Shown: positions 19,701-29,574 of the stretch, piece after piece
Layout of the letters: every line of letters starts with the position of its first letter
How positions within the stretch are numbered: position 1 is the first letter of the stretch
DNA from: Phalacrocorax aristotelis
Taxonomy: Eukaryota; Chordata; Aves; Suliformes; Phalacrocoracidae
Assembly: GCF_949628215.1 (NCBI RefSeq)
Contig: NW_027441225.1
Span: 248,001 to 312,000, forward strand
DNA length: 64,000 nt
Reading direction: 5' to 3'
Made by a program: the position numbers and the translations under genes
The notes under the pieces: generated by a model
Told to the model about the DNA's origin: nothing
The model's database searches: none
What the model saw: only the letters and a program-made list of their open reading frames with translations

Positions 19701-21200
19701 ACAAACCCAGCAAGACGCGTAGTGCCTTCCTCTATGGGCTCCGTCCAGCCTTTGTTAAAATGAGCAGAAAAGAAATCTGCTGCTGCCTTTACCCTGACTC
19801 GCTCTTACAGAGAGCATCTGACTTGACCCGCAGCAAAGCGATGCCCCAGGCAGCAGCACGTATTGGCGCGCGCCGCGGTTTCACCCACCTGTTTTACTGC
19901 GCCGGTCCTTTCCCACGGCCGATGCCGCAGATGTGGCGCGCCCCACCCCCAAACCTCTTTACGAGGGTTCCCTGGGCTCTGCAAGTCGCCTGCTGGACGT
20001 GTTGCTGATTCAGGCACGGGCAAAGTCAGCTTCTTCGCTGGCCTCGGGCCAGGGCAGCCACGTACTCGAGGGAAACTGAGAATATCTCCAGCGAGATCTC
20101 ACCGGGAGGCTGGGACCTCGTCAGTAGGGGAGAAAGCCAAGCGACTGACACTGAAAGGGAGCTCTTTGCTAGGCTGTAGATCGTAAAGTTAAAAAAGAAA
20201 ACAAACCTGCCTTTTTAAAAATGCCCTCTTTTGAGTCTGCCACGTTTGATACAGATTTTTAAAATTGCAGGGTATATCTCCTACAGGCCTCATGCAAAGG
20301 GAAGTGAGTACTTCTGGCTCTCAGGACAAGGGGGTCCCTCAGGAGCCCAGGCGCTCACGCCAGCCGGCATCTGGCACAGCACAGGGCAGGAGCTTTGGCA
20401 GTAGTACGTGAGCTGAGAATGAGAGTCAGGCAGCACTGCACGCTTCTCCTGTGAGCCGCCGAGGCTCGCGCGCTGTACCTTCCACGAATAAAAGGCCAGA
20501 AGAGTCAGCATTTCTGCTAGTTCCAGCCTCATCCGTACCCTCGTTAGTGTAACTGTAAGCGAGCGTCCCGTAGCGACTGGGAGCGTGGCAGCTGGGCTTC
20601 CTGCGCTGCCTTAGGTTGTGCCCTTGGAGAGACCCTTCTCCGAGCCCCGGGCTGGGTGGGCTGCGGTGCCGTTCAACGCTGAATAGGCACGAAGGCCTAT
20701 AAACAAAATGTATTTATATTGCACCCATACCCGGCAGCCAACCGCCGCTTTATTTACGTATTCTGCACCTCCTGCCGACGCTTTTAAACTTAGCCGATAT
20801 TGCCGCAGTTTTCTCTGACGGGGCAGGGGACTGCCACGCAGCAGGGGGAGTTTCTGGGTGCCTCCCACGGACACAGACGTCCTCAGCTGGGTAGGGACAG
20901 GGTGAGAGCTGGAACAACTCTGCTGACATGTAAGGGCCGTCCCAGGGCAAGGCTCCTCGGTCTGGGGGCTGAAAGGCGAGCCGCGCTGGGTGGTTGGTGT
21001 GGGAGTTGTGGAGCAAGTAGGGGAAAAAAAAACCAAAAAGAAAAAACCATCCAAATGTTTCACAGCAGGTAGAAAGCTAGGCAGAAAGCAAACTGAATGC
21101 TGTAAAGACAAAAGCCGAAAGCCGGCTATGGACTGTACGAAAAGAGTCAGTGCCACGGAAAGAGGTTATTTCTTCAACTGACCATAGGAGGCTTTTTGTG
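16791..21200. other. Apparently unique non-coding DNA
   Basis: Lower in CpG than its surroundings and AT-rich at 17040-17560. No gene is recognised on either strand. Local items are AATAAA at about 17048, a poly-A run near 17140, a T-run of about 20 near 18800, a short CA-rich run near 19475 and scattered acceptor-like sites on both strands. Open frames up to 180 codons (for example minus strand 20611-21156) show no domain. It may contain introns of an unrecognised gene. Confidence 0.5.
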
Positions 21201-22267
21201 AGATAACACAACACCTCTTCTTTCTGCTACAGCGCGGCACCGCAGCAGTAATGGGCCAGAGCGTGCGAGCGCCTTTGGCAGGATCGGTAACGGCCGGGGC
21301 ACGGCCGACCGGCCAGCCCACCTTCCGCACAAGGAAAACACCATTCCCCTGGAACGCCACGCAGACCCAGGACGGGTAAGGCGGAGGCCGAGCCCAGGCG
21401 CCCCCATTGCCAAGGACCACCTTGGCCTTGCAGCGTCTCACGCTTCGGGGTGTTCTGCTGGCCGTGGCTAAGCTCAGGCCCTCTGCTCGTGGCTGCCCCC
21501 GGTCCCCCGGCGCCGGTCGGGCCCCAGACCCCAGCGCGGTGCGGCGCAGGGCAGTGACCCAGCAGGGCGGCCCCACGGGCCCCAGCCCCCCACCCCTCGC
21601 CGTGCCTGCGGCCAGGGCCCCGCGGCCGCCGGCCCCTTCCTCCTCTGCCCGCTCCCGTCGCGGACGGCTCGGTATGTGTCACGAGGGGCAGCCCCGTTGA
21701 GCAGCTCTGGGAGGGCGCGCGGCTCTGCCCGGCCGTGACCGGGGCCCGCAGGGGTTTCCCGCTCGCTCGCTCGCCCCGAAAGGAGCTGGCCCCGAGCCGG
21801 CGCGTCCCCCCCCGCCCGGCCCACGGCGCCCTCGCGAGCTGAGCGCGGCCCGGCCAGCAGGGGGCGCTGGCGCTCAACGGCTGGGCGCGGGGGCGGTCTG
21901 GCGCGGGGGAGGGGCCGGTGGGGGCCGGTCCTTCCGGCCGCCCTCTAAGGGCCGCCCCGCGGGGCTCCGGCTTCCGGTGGCGCAGCGCGGCGGAGCGGAG
22001 GTGGGAGCGGTGCGTGGGGCGGCTGCGCCGCGAGGTGTCTCTTTGCGGTGCCGGGGCCCCTCTGCGGCCCGGCGTGGGAAGCCCGTGGCCGGCGGAGACT
22101 GCTCGGAGCTGGGCGGGGAGCACCGCGGCAGTCCGACCGCAGGCAGCCATCCCCTGCGGTGGCCGCCAGCTCCTCAGGACTCCTGGAGGCCTGGCAGCGC
22201 CCGACCCTCGCCTGCGGCAGCCGCCTGGGAGAGCAGCGCGGCCGTGGCCAGGGGCCGGAGAGCGCTG
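21201..22267 (+). promoter_or_regulatory. CpG island 1 with candidate first exon
   Basis: Dense in CpG from about 21240 and strongest at 21700-22267. An ETS-type CTTCCGG lies at 21971-21977, followed by GGCGGAGCGGAGG. A strong splice donor (CGCTG before GTGAGT) follows 22267. This fits a plus-strand promoter and first exon of about 250-300 bp, but no next exon can be matched. A 307-codon minus-strand frame (21227-22150) and several plus-strand frames are arginine- and proline-rich, as expected by composition. Confidence 0.5.
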
Positions 22268-22289
22268 GTGAGTGAGTTCGGGCAGCGGT

Positions 22290-23010
22290 GGAGGCTCCGT
22301 GCCGGGCCCGGGCCGCTCCGGGCCGGGGTGGGGGGGGGGGGCGGCTCCGGGCCGGGCCCGGGCCCGGGCCGCTCCGGGCCGGGGTGGGGGGGGGGGGGGG
22401 CGGCTCCGGGCCGGGGTGGGGGGGGGGGGGCGGCTCCGGGCCGGGCCCGGGCCCGGGCCGCTCCGGGCCGGGGTGGGAGGGGGGGGGCGGCTCCGGGCCG
22501 GGCCCGGGCCGCGCCGGGGTGGGAGGGGGGGGGCGGCTCCGGGCCGGGCCCGGGCCGCGCCGGGGTGGGGGGGGGGGGCGGCTCCGGGCCGGGCCCGGGC
22601 CCGGGCCGCTCCGGGCCGGGGTGGGGGGGGGGGCGGCTCCGGGCCGGGCCCGGGCCCGGGCCGCTCCGGGCCGGGGTGGGGTGGGGGGGCGGCTCCGGGC
22701 CGGGCCCGGGCCCGGGCCGCTCCGGGCCGGGGTGGGGGTGGGGGGCGGCTCCGGGCCGGGGTGGGGGGGGGGGCGGCTCCGGGCCGGGCCCGGGCCGGGG
22801 TGGGGGTGGGGCGGCTCCCTGCCGGGCCCGGGTGGGGGTGGGGCGGCTCCGGGCCGGGCCCGGGTGGGGGTGGGGCGGCTCCCTGCCGGGCCCGGGTGGG
22901 GGTGGGGCGGCTCCCTGCCGGGCCCGGGTGGGGGTGGGGCGGCTCCGTGCCGGGCCCGGGCCCGGGCCCGACCCCGCGGTGGGGGGGGGCGGCTCCGTGC
23001 CGGGCCCGGG
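22290..23010 (+). repeat. G-rich GC minisatellite
   Basis: Tandem units built from GGCGGCTCCGGGCCGGGCCC, GGGCCGCTCCGGGCCGG and GGTGGGGG. The left part has units of about 50-65 bp with G-runs up to 15; the right part (about 22800-22940) settles to a regular 32-bp unit containing GGTGGGGGTGGGGCGGCTCC. It starts about 20 bp after the candidate first-exon donor at 22268. The many G-runs on one strand predict G-quadruplexes and R-loops. Frames of 280-370 codons on both strands are repeat artefacts. Confidence 0.9.
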
Positions 23011-23860
23011 CCCCGCAGAGAAGCCCTGGTCGGGTATCGTTCGCTTTTGCACAATGTAGGGCTTTCCCCGTCTATTTTCTGTGTACTGTGTTTTGGGCCA
23101 CCTGAAACCCTTTGGCCGGGTAGGTTTGGTGCGGGGAGATGGCAGGTCTGGAGCCTGAAAGATCTCGGGTGGGGGGCGGGGGAGGTATTTTTGCCTTAAA
23201 ACTCTGAGCCCACCTCGTGTGTCATGTCGTGTTATCACGTCGTGAGTCTGGTGACTGTGGCAAATGGCTCAGTTGGGCGTTTTCTGATAAATAACTTCTG
23301 AACGTGTGCGTGTGTAGGCACGGGGAGATTTGTGCAGGGTGACAGAGCCCCTTGTGCTTCTGTGCTAATGTCTACCTGTTCTAGACCTCCAGTGTTGGAA
23401 AGCCTTTGTTTAGTGCCTAGTTGTGCCTGCGTAACAAATGTTTTAGCTGCTGATGTGTTATACCTCTGCTGTGAACTTTTTCCTGGGTGGCTTGATTGTT
23501 TCTGGTTGTCCGTGTAAATCTAGGCAGATATTTTCTGCCCGGTGGTGAAGCCTATCGCTTTGGATAACAAAGGGCAGGAGAGCAATAAAGAAAAAGGTGA
23601 TTCGTCTGCTGCAGCTCCTTGGAAACGATTCGTTCCTTATTTTCTGCCGTTGGGGAGGTGTTGTGCTTTCCAGATAATGCAGCCTCTCCTGTGCCTGTCC
23701 ACGCCGTGCATTTTTGTCCTGCCCTTGCTTGAAAAGGCTCTCCTTGCCTTCTTCCTCTGTGCTGCAGTTGGCTTAATCTCTCGCTGCTGCTGCTGGAAGA
23801 GGGATAAAGGGAGTGTTGTTGATCGGGTTGTTAAAAGCTTTTTCGCGGGCTGTAACGCGC
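23011..23860. other. Single-copy spacer between CpG islands
   Basis: Ordinary, T/G-biased sequence with no recognised gene. A plus-strand frame of 280 codons starting at 23542 begins in this AT-balanced DNA (MVKPIALDNKGQESNKEK) and continues into the next CpG island. The first 100 codons include a hydrophobic stretch (CIFVLPLLEKALLAFFLCAA), but I recognise no family and the remainder is composition-driven. Confidence 0.4.
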
Positions 23861-24990
23861 GGGAAGGGGTGGGCGGGGGGGGGGCGACTCAGTACGGGGG
23901 AGGGGGAGGATCAGGCTGCGGGGAAAATGGGAAACCAACATCACCCTTCCCTCCTACGGCGCAGCCCGGCTGCACGGCTCCCCGGGGATGCCCCTGCCCC
24001 GCGGGTGTACCGTGTGTGCGCCCCCCGCGTGGGGCGGGGGGGGACGACACACCCCCACACAGTCGGCGGCACTGGGGCAACCCCTGCCCCAGGGCTCCGC
24101 GCTCGTACCCGGCTCTCCCCGCTCCGGCACGGCACGGGGCTGGACGCACCGAGGAGACCCCGGAGCGGCTTCTCGCGGCTGGGCGAGAACAGGGCCTGGC
24201 CCCGAGCAGCCGAGCGGGCACCGCCGGTAGCTCGGAGGAGCGGGGCCGGCTCGGCTCGAGGCGTCAGAGCGAAAAGGGACGAGAACCGTCCCGGAGCGTT
24301 GGGGGGGCGGCGGATGGTCCGGTGGCCGGGTTCGGCTCCGTGCCGGGCCGTGGGGCAGCCGGAGCCGCGCCGGGGGGCAGGTGAGGAGCCGCGTGGCCGG
24401 GCGCGCTGTGGGTCGGCGGGTTTCGGCTGTGGGGTCTCCCGGTCCGCGGAGTCCCCGGGGGGGGGTTGCGGGCAGCAGTGGCCCCGGGCCGAGCGCTTTC
24501 GTGGGTCGGTGGTTGTGTTTTGGGGCCGAGCCCGTGCCCGGCCGTGGGGAAGTAGGGGCAGCCCCACCCGGCTCTCGGCTGCTCCTCGTCGGGGTCGGGC
24601 GGCGGCGGCGACCCCGGCGGGGGCTCCTGTGGTGCCGGGCGGGTCCCCCCTTGCCCGCGAGGCAGGCAAGGACCCTGGCTGCTGCCGCCGCGGTTTGCTG
24701 GAGGCGGGCTGGGCCCGGCCCCCTGTGGGGTTGGGGTGCGGGCCCGGCGCTGCCGGGGAAACGCGGCCTGCGAGAGCAGGAAGAAAGCGCTGCCGGGCCG
24801 GCGCTGGGCTGCCCCGCCGGGGTGCGGGGCCGGGCCCGCGCAGTTCAGTTCCCAAGGCCTCCCCGACAGTGCCCGCGTGGGCCGTGGGGGTGCAGGGCTG
24901 TGGGGTGGCTGCGCTCTCCGCGCCCCTGAGCGTTGCCCGTGGGGACTGCGGAGGGGGCCGGGACGCAGCCAGGCTCAGCTGGTTTGGTCC
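23861..24990 (+). promoter_or_regulatory. CpG island 2 with donor-like site
   Basis: A second dense CpG island with G-runs. A donor-like GGCAG before GTGAGG follows 24380. No TATA box was seen. Overlapping frames of 180-390 codons on both strands are arginine/glycine/proline-rich and unsupported. With island 1 and the intervening G-rich minisatellite it could form a promoter cluster, but no transcript is identifiable. Confidence 0.45.
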
Positions 24991-26822
24991 CTGAACGGGG
25001 AGAGCACAGCTCTTCTGTTCCTGGGCCTTGAGAGCAGGCTCCTGTGGCTGATGCCGGGGCCCTGAAACAGATCGAGTCGTGCGTTTTGAGGGCCTGAGCG
25101 AGGGGACTAAGTCGTGTGGTTTTGGGCTGAGGAGCAGAGGTCAAGTGCTGCATTTTTGGGACTTGAGAACAGGCTCAGCAGCTGGGCTTTTTGGCTCAGA
25201 ACCGGTCCCAAAGTGAGCTGGTTTGGGGGCCAAAAGCAGCAGCCGGTTTGGCTGCTTGTGCAGGCTGGGGGGTGGGGGCATTGGGGGCTGCAGGGGAAAG
25301 CAGGGGTTGGGCAGGGTACGAGGACCCTCCCCGGAGGTGGGGGTCCGGTCACATCGGACCCCGAAGTTCGGGAGGCCGGCATGCACCAGAGCGAACTCGC
25401 CACCTGAGGCGGGTCTCTGGAGGAAGGGTGCTTTTTGGATCCAGCGCAGCGCACCCTCTTTGGGTCCAGCTCTTCTTTCTGCGCTGCTTAGAAAAGTTAT
25501 TAACCAATTAATTAATCATACAAACTAAGTCACAACAGCTCTGTCGGCTCCATCGTGGTTCGGAGCTCTGAATCGGTTTCACTTGGTGTCTAACATGTTT
25601 TTTCCCCGAGGAGAGGCTAAGTTTCAAAGTTAATTAGTTTTCTCATAAGTGTGTCAGTCAATAAAATTGAGTTACGATTGTTAAAACCACAAAGGTGACA
25701 GGAGTCTCACGGATCTGGTCTATTTCTGAAAATGTATTCATCCCATGCAAATGTCATCGGGATACAGATCATCTGCACTTCATGCTCTGACAAGACAAGA
25801 TGCTGAGACAGGGATGAGCTCCAAAAGGACTGCTGAAAAGAAAAAAAACGCATTCCACAGTCATGGGGTTTTTTTGGTTGCGTTTGGGGGGGCGGGGTGG
25901 CTTTAACAAAAGAGTGCAGTGTTGGCCGGCAGCAGCCTGCAGAGCACTTTTGCTGCCTGATCTCTCCTTTTCTTCTCTTCCACTCCTCTTTCAGGGCTGT
26001 AATTGTCATTTGGATAGTTTTAGAAGAGCAGTTAAGTTGCTCGCCTGTGTCAATGTGCTGGTAATACCAGGAAGGTGAATGCTTGAACCGGTCGGGCGGG
26101 TAGGAATGAATAACTTGGCTGCAGGTAGAACTTCTGAGGGAAGACCAGCAAAACCAGGAAGCAAATAGCAAGTTCCCAAAAAATGTGCGGGTGTCAAACA
26201 CATAAAAGTTTCATTGCCGAATGTTTTTGGGAATATGTTCCCAATGGCTATTTTTAGTAAACATAAATTTTCAGGAGATTCAGGGTTGTGCGTGGCAAAA
26301 CATGTCCCTCTGTTTTTGTGTCCTGCCGCACAAACGGCCGGCGGCAGGGCTCTTGTTCCCTGCTCTCGCTATTGCCACAGCAGGGCTGCGATATTTAGAC
26401 CTAAGAGATGGGTTTAGGAATGGAAGGAGAGAGAACGCCTGTGTTCTGTAAGGGCTATGAATGCTGACCCTTTGTCTCCGTCTGCCGCTTTTCCTGTGCG
26501 GGTGATGAAGCTGTTTTACTTTTCTCTGTTGTTCCAGGTCTAAATAGCTGCGAAGCTGTCGCCGCTGTGGGTGCGCAATTTGTGTTGCTGTGTTTCTGTG
26601 GAGTTCTAGCTACGGCTCGCTTCTAGTGTGGCCAAGCGTCAAGGTAGGGCTTTCAGTTTAAAGCTTCAGAAGCGCTGCGCGCCGAGATGGGTGTAGGTGA
26701 AACTGCTGTTGCGCCTGCAGCTGTGCTCGCAGGGATGCTGGGTGGCTCTGCATCAAACCGGCGAGGTGCGCGTGGACCTCCGTCGGGCTGCGCCCTGGGT
26801 GCGCGAGCGTGTGGTGTTTTTG
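24991..26822. other. Single-copy sequence, no recognised gene
   Basis: Between 25000 and 25450 several loosely similar pieces of the form 'CTGAGnnnnGAGCAnGG...TTTGGG' recur about every 60-90 bp, a possible decayed minisatellite. The rest, including a 164-codon minus-strand frame at 25707-26201, shows no domain I recognise. The frame has a few plausible non-repetitive stretches (TIQMTITALKEEWKRRKG) but no supporting splice pattern was found. Confidence 0.45.
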
Positions 26823-27215
26823 CTGTTCCGGCTTGCACGTGCGAGGGCTTAACGTTTGATTTAATGCATTTCCTTTAACGGCAGGCTGTAGTTGGGCTCT
26901 AGACGGTATTCCTACGTGGGCACAAGAGCTGTGGAATGGTTAAGCTGTTGCTGTGCCTCCAGGTGACTTGTTCAGTAACGCTGTTTTTCCAGGTGCAGAT
27001 GGATGAGTTGTGCAGGGCAACGGAGGAGGGCCCAGGGGAGCGCTGTAAGAAGGTGAGTCTGTGTAGTACTGGAGGGAAGATGTGACTGATGGCTATAGGG
27101 CTCCATTATGGGTTTTACTCTTTTTTTTTTTTGTGATCCGAGGGTGCTAAGCGATGAGCCGAGCGTGATCTGGGCCCTGGAGGTGAGTCAGGCAAGGTGA
27201 CCGGTGCTTGGTGGG
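26823..27215 (+). repeat. Duplicon D2, copy c
   Basis: Matches 7432-7715 and 8511-8890: GGCTTAACGTTTGATT, GTTGGGCTCTAGACGGTATT, GTGGAATGGTTAAGCTGTTG and a GGTGACTTGTTC block. It ends with a 60-bp splice-bounded piece, 26993-27052, with acceptor GCTGTTTTTCCAG and donor AGAAG before GTGAGTC. This is the only copy whose piece is open in frame 0 (VQMDELCRATEEGPGERCKK); copies a and b have stops there. The function is unknown. Confidence 0.75.
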
Positions 27216-27261
27216 CTGGAGTAGGTGTTCTTTTTCAGGTTATTCAGGGTTTTTTCTCCTT

Positions 27262-27975
27262 CTCTTCACTTTCCCATCCCAATTTGGGGCCGATTCCCTC
27301 AAACGGGGACTTCCCCCTGTGGGGCTGCTTATGCAGCCTGGGAGCTGCTGCCTGGGCACAAAAATACCTCAAACCCCTTACTCTGGGTCTGCAATGGGGG
27401 GTGAAAAAACAGAAAGAATTCTGGTGGAAAGAAAACAACTTGGGGCTTCTGGGAAAGCCAACTCCAGCTGGATTTGTGCAGCTGGAAAGGAAAAAAAGGG
27501 TGGTGGTGGGGAAGGAACAACCACCTAAAAGCACCCACCAACCATTCTCATGCACAAAACCGAAAGTGAAAATGACCATTTTTTGTAGGGTAAAAGCACA
27601 AAAAGTCCCCACAGAACTCAGTAGTTTGGAAAAGCAACCCCAATTATTACATTATGTAAAGAAGGCGGGGAAAAAAAGAAAACCAAAACAAAACCCTATC
27701 ACAACCCTGATGCCACATGCCTACCAGCAGTTCCTGGGGCTTATTCTGCGGGGGTGGGGAACCCAACCTTGTTCCCCAGGTTTGCTGTGCTGCTTCTCCT
27801 CCCTCGGGCATGCGGGGGGCAGTGGCATGGACAGTAGCAAGCACCAGACGTTTTTAAGCGGTCGAGAGGAAAGGACAAATGCTCGAGACGCTTTGCTGTT
27901 TGGTGCAGAGGCAATGAATGGTGCTGCTGGGGCTGCGAGGGGGAAAGGTGCAGAGGAATAGAAGCTCTGTGGATG
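27262..27975 (+). repeat. Duplicon D3, right copy (compact)
   Basis: Partner of the two blocks at 12440-12850 and 13570-13890, here adjacent. It is followed, as the left copy is, by sequence related to the 75-bp minisatellite, but as a single unit. The shared order shows that the duplicated segment reached into the minisatellite locus. Confidence 0.8.
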
Positions 27976-28034
27976 CAGCCAAGTTATGGTTTCTGGATGG
28001 TATTAATCGAGAAGAGTAATTCAGATAATGCTGC

Positions 28035-28098
28035 TGCCCAGCGACCAGAATTGGGTACTGAGCCCGGGAGCCGCGCACGCGCGGTGGCGTCCCTGTGA
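28035..28098 (+). repeat. Single diverged unit of the 75-bp NRF1-site repeat
   Basis: CTGCTGCCCAGCGACCAG, GGGTACTG and GCCGCGCACGCGCGGTGGCG line up with one unit of the array at 13955-16085. The NRF1-like core is GCGCACGCGC. The stretch 28099-28420 that follows has no counterpart in the array and nothing recognisable. Confidence 0.65.
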
Positions 28099-28424
28099 TC
28101 CCCATTGCTCTCTCCGCAGGTAACAGCCCTGCGATGCTGCGGTGCCTGCGAGGTGATGCCGCCGTGCTCGTTGCTGCTTCCTGGTAAGGAAAGGCCTCCT
28201 CCGCTCCTGCTGCAGCGTGGTGGTGTGTCGGACACGATTCCCTGTGTCGGGTGAGGCCTAGGGCTGCCGGCGAGGTGAGCGAGCGCCTTTGGTGGGTGCA
28301 GGGGTGTCTCCTTGTGTGCCTGCACTACTGGGGCTGGTGGGATGGGAAGCTTCAAACGACCCGCCGAGGCAGGCTTCTGGTATGCTAAAGGCGAGTGGGT
28401 GAGGGCAGCCCTAGGAGTTACTCG

Positions 28425-28578
28425 GGAGCTGATAGAAGGGAAGAAGGAAAGGAGGAGGAGGATGATGACCTTTTCCCCCTGCCCAGGGTGCAGAAGATGG
28501 CCGACTCTCCAGCTCACCAGAGCTCCCCCTCAGCCTCCCCTGGCCCCCCTTGCCCAGTGCGCCTGCTCCCAGCTCCAG
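28425..28578 (+). repeat. Diverged P-module fragment at the array's left edge
   Basis: GGGAGCTGATAGAAGGGAAG through the CCCTGCCCAGGGTGCAG block and CCAGAGCTCC matches P1 around 1068-1220 with many substitutions. It is cut at GCTCCAG and joined directly to CACGAGCGAGC, the start of Q1, skipping the last 600 bp of P. It carries AAGATGGCCG, a weak YY1-like word. Confidence 0.75.
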
Positions 28579-29096
28579 CACGAGCGAGCTAGGCTACGTG
28601 CCGAGGAAGCCTCATCTCGTAAGAGCTGTAAGACACCCATGTGTTCTCTTCAGGTGGAGGACGGCCTAGAGTCTGGAGCTGCAGAAGAGGCAGGGAGGAG
28701 AGAAGGGGAAAGAAGCATGTGAACGGCTAAATTGTGCCAGCAGCGCTGAGAGCGAGAGTCGCGGTGAGTCCTGGGCCAGTGGGGCCCCGTTGCCTCTCTT
28801 GTGCGTCCTGGGCCCTCCCTGTCTCTCCCCCGGCCCCCTCTCTTTCCTTACCTGCTGCAAAATTTTATTTTTTCTTTTGGGCCCCCCCCGCACCTTCTTT
28901 CTCCATCTCGCTCTGAGTGGCTCCCTGCCTCCCCGTCTTTTTCAGTCCTCCCTCTCTCTGTCCTGTAGCCTGTGGCTCCTTTTTCTATCTCCGCCTCTCT
29001 CTGCCTGGCTCTGGCTTCGTTTTTTTATTCCTCCTGCTCTGTCCTGTAGCCTGTCGGTATTTTGTCTTTCTCTGGCCCTCTTGGTCTGACTCCCTG

Positions 29097-29574
29097 TGTT
29101 ACCGAAAAACGCGGTAAAATCGGAAACGACTCCTCAACGCCAATTTAGTATTAAAGAGCAGGCATTCTTTATTCACGGCGCCAGATGCACGGGGGATCGC
29201 TCCTCCTGGCGTGCGTACCTCACACACCTTTCCCGTACAATTTGTAGATCAAAATTTTACGTATTCATATATATTCATTATTGCCCTGTCTGCTGATCGG
29301 TACAAACTTGCTCGTTCCGTATGTAAATCGCTGCGCAGGCTCGGTTGTCCTCTTCCGTTGTTCTCTTCTGAGTAGGTGGTATTACTTGGGTCGGTGGTGG
29401 TCTGTGAGTCGGTGGTCGTGATCTCCCCCTGCCGGAATTACCTTTTTACCTTCTTGGCTAGTTTTCTCAGTCCGCTCCACGAAACCGCGTTTTGTCGTCC
29501 TTTTCTGACAGAAGCACGTTGTCTGTTGTTCTGTTGACATTAACGATCGCCTAGGGACTAAAATGCAGACCGAC
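29097..29574 (-). mobile_element. Solo LTR1, longest form (478 bp)
   Basis: An endogenous-retrovirus LTR in minus orientation inside the pyrimidine-rich minisatellite. The plus-strand ends are TGTTACCG and a terminal ACA, matching the TG...CA rule. A minus-strand AATAAA poly(A) signal (TTTATT on plus) lies about 70 bp in from the left end. This copy keeps about 50 bp that all other copies lack (deletion between TCGGT words) and lacks 22 bp that they have (between CTTGGC words). No gag, pol or env sequence and no clear target-site duplication is seen. The family is avian, inferred from memory; the right boundary is approximate. Confidence 0.75.

Noticed and set aside
21945..23238. Open frames of 280-370 codons on both strands rich in Gly/Arg/Pro/Ala
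   Set aside because: They are produced by the G-rich minisatellite and CpG-island composition; several frames on opposite strands are open at once, which real genes do not show.
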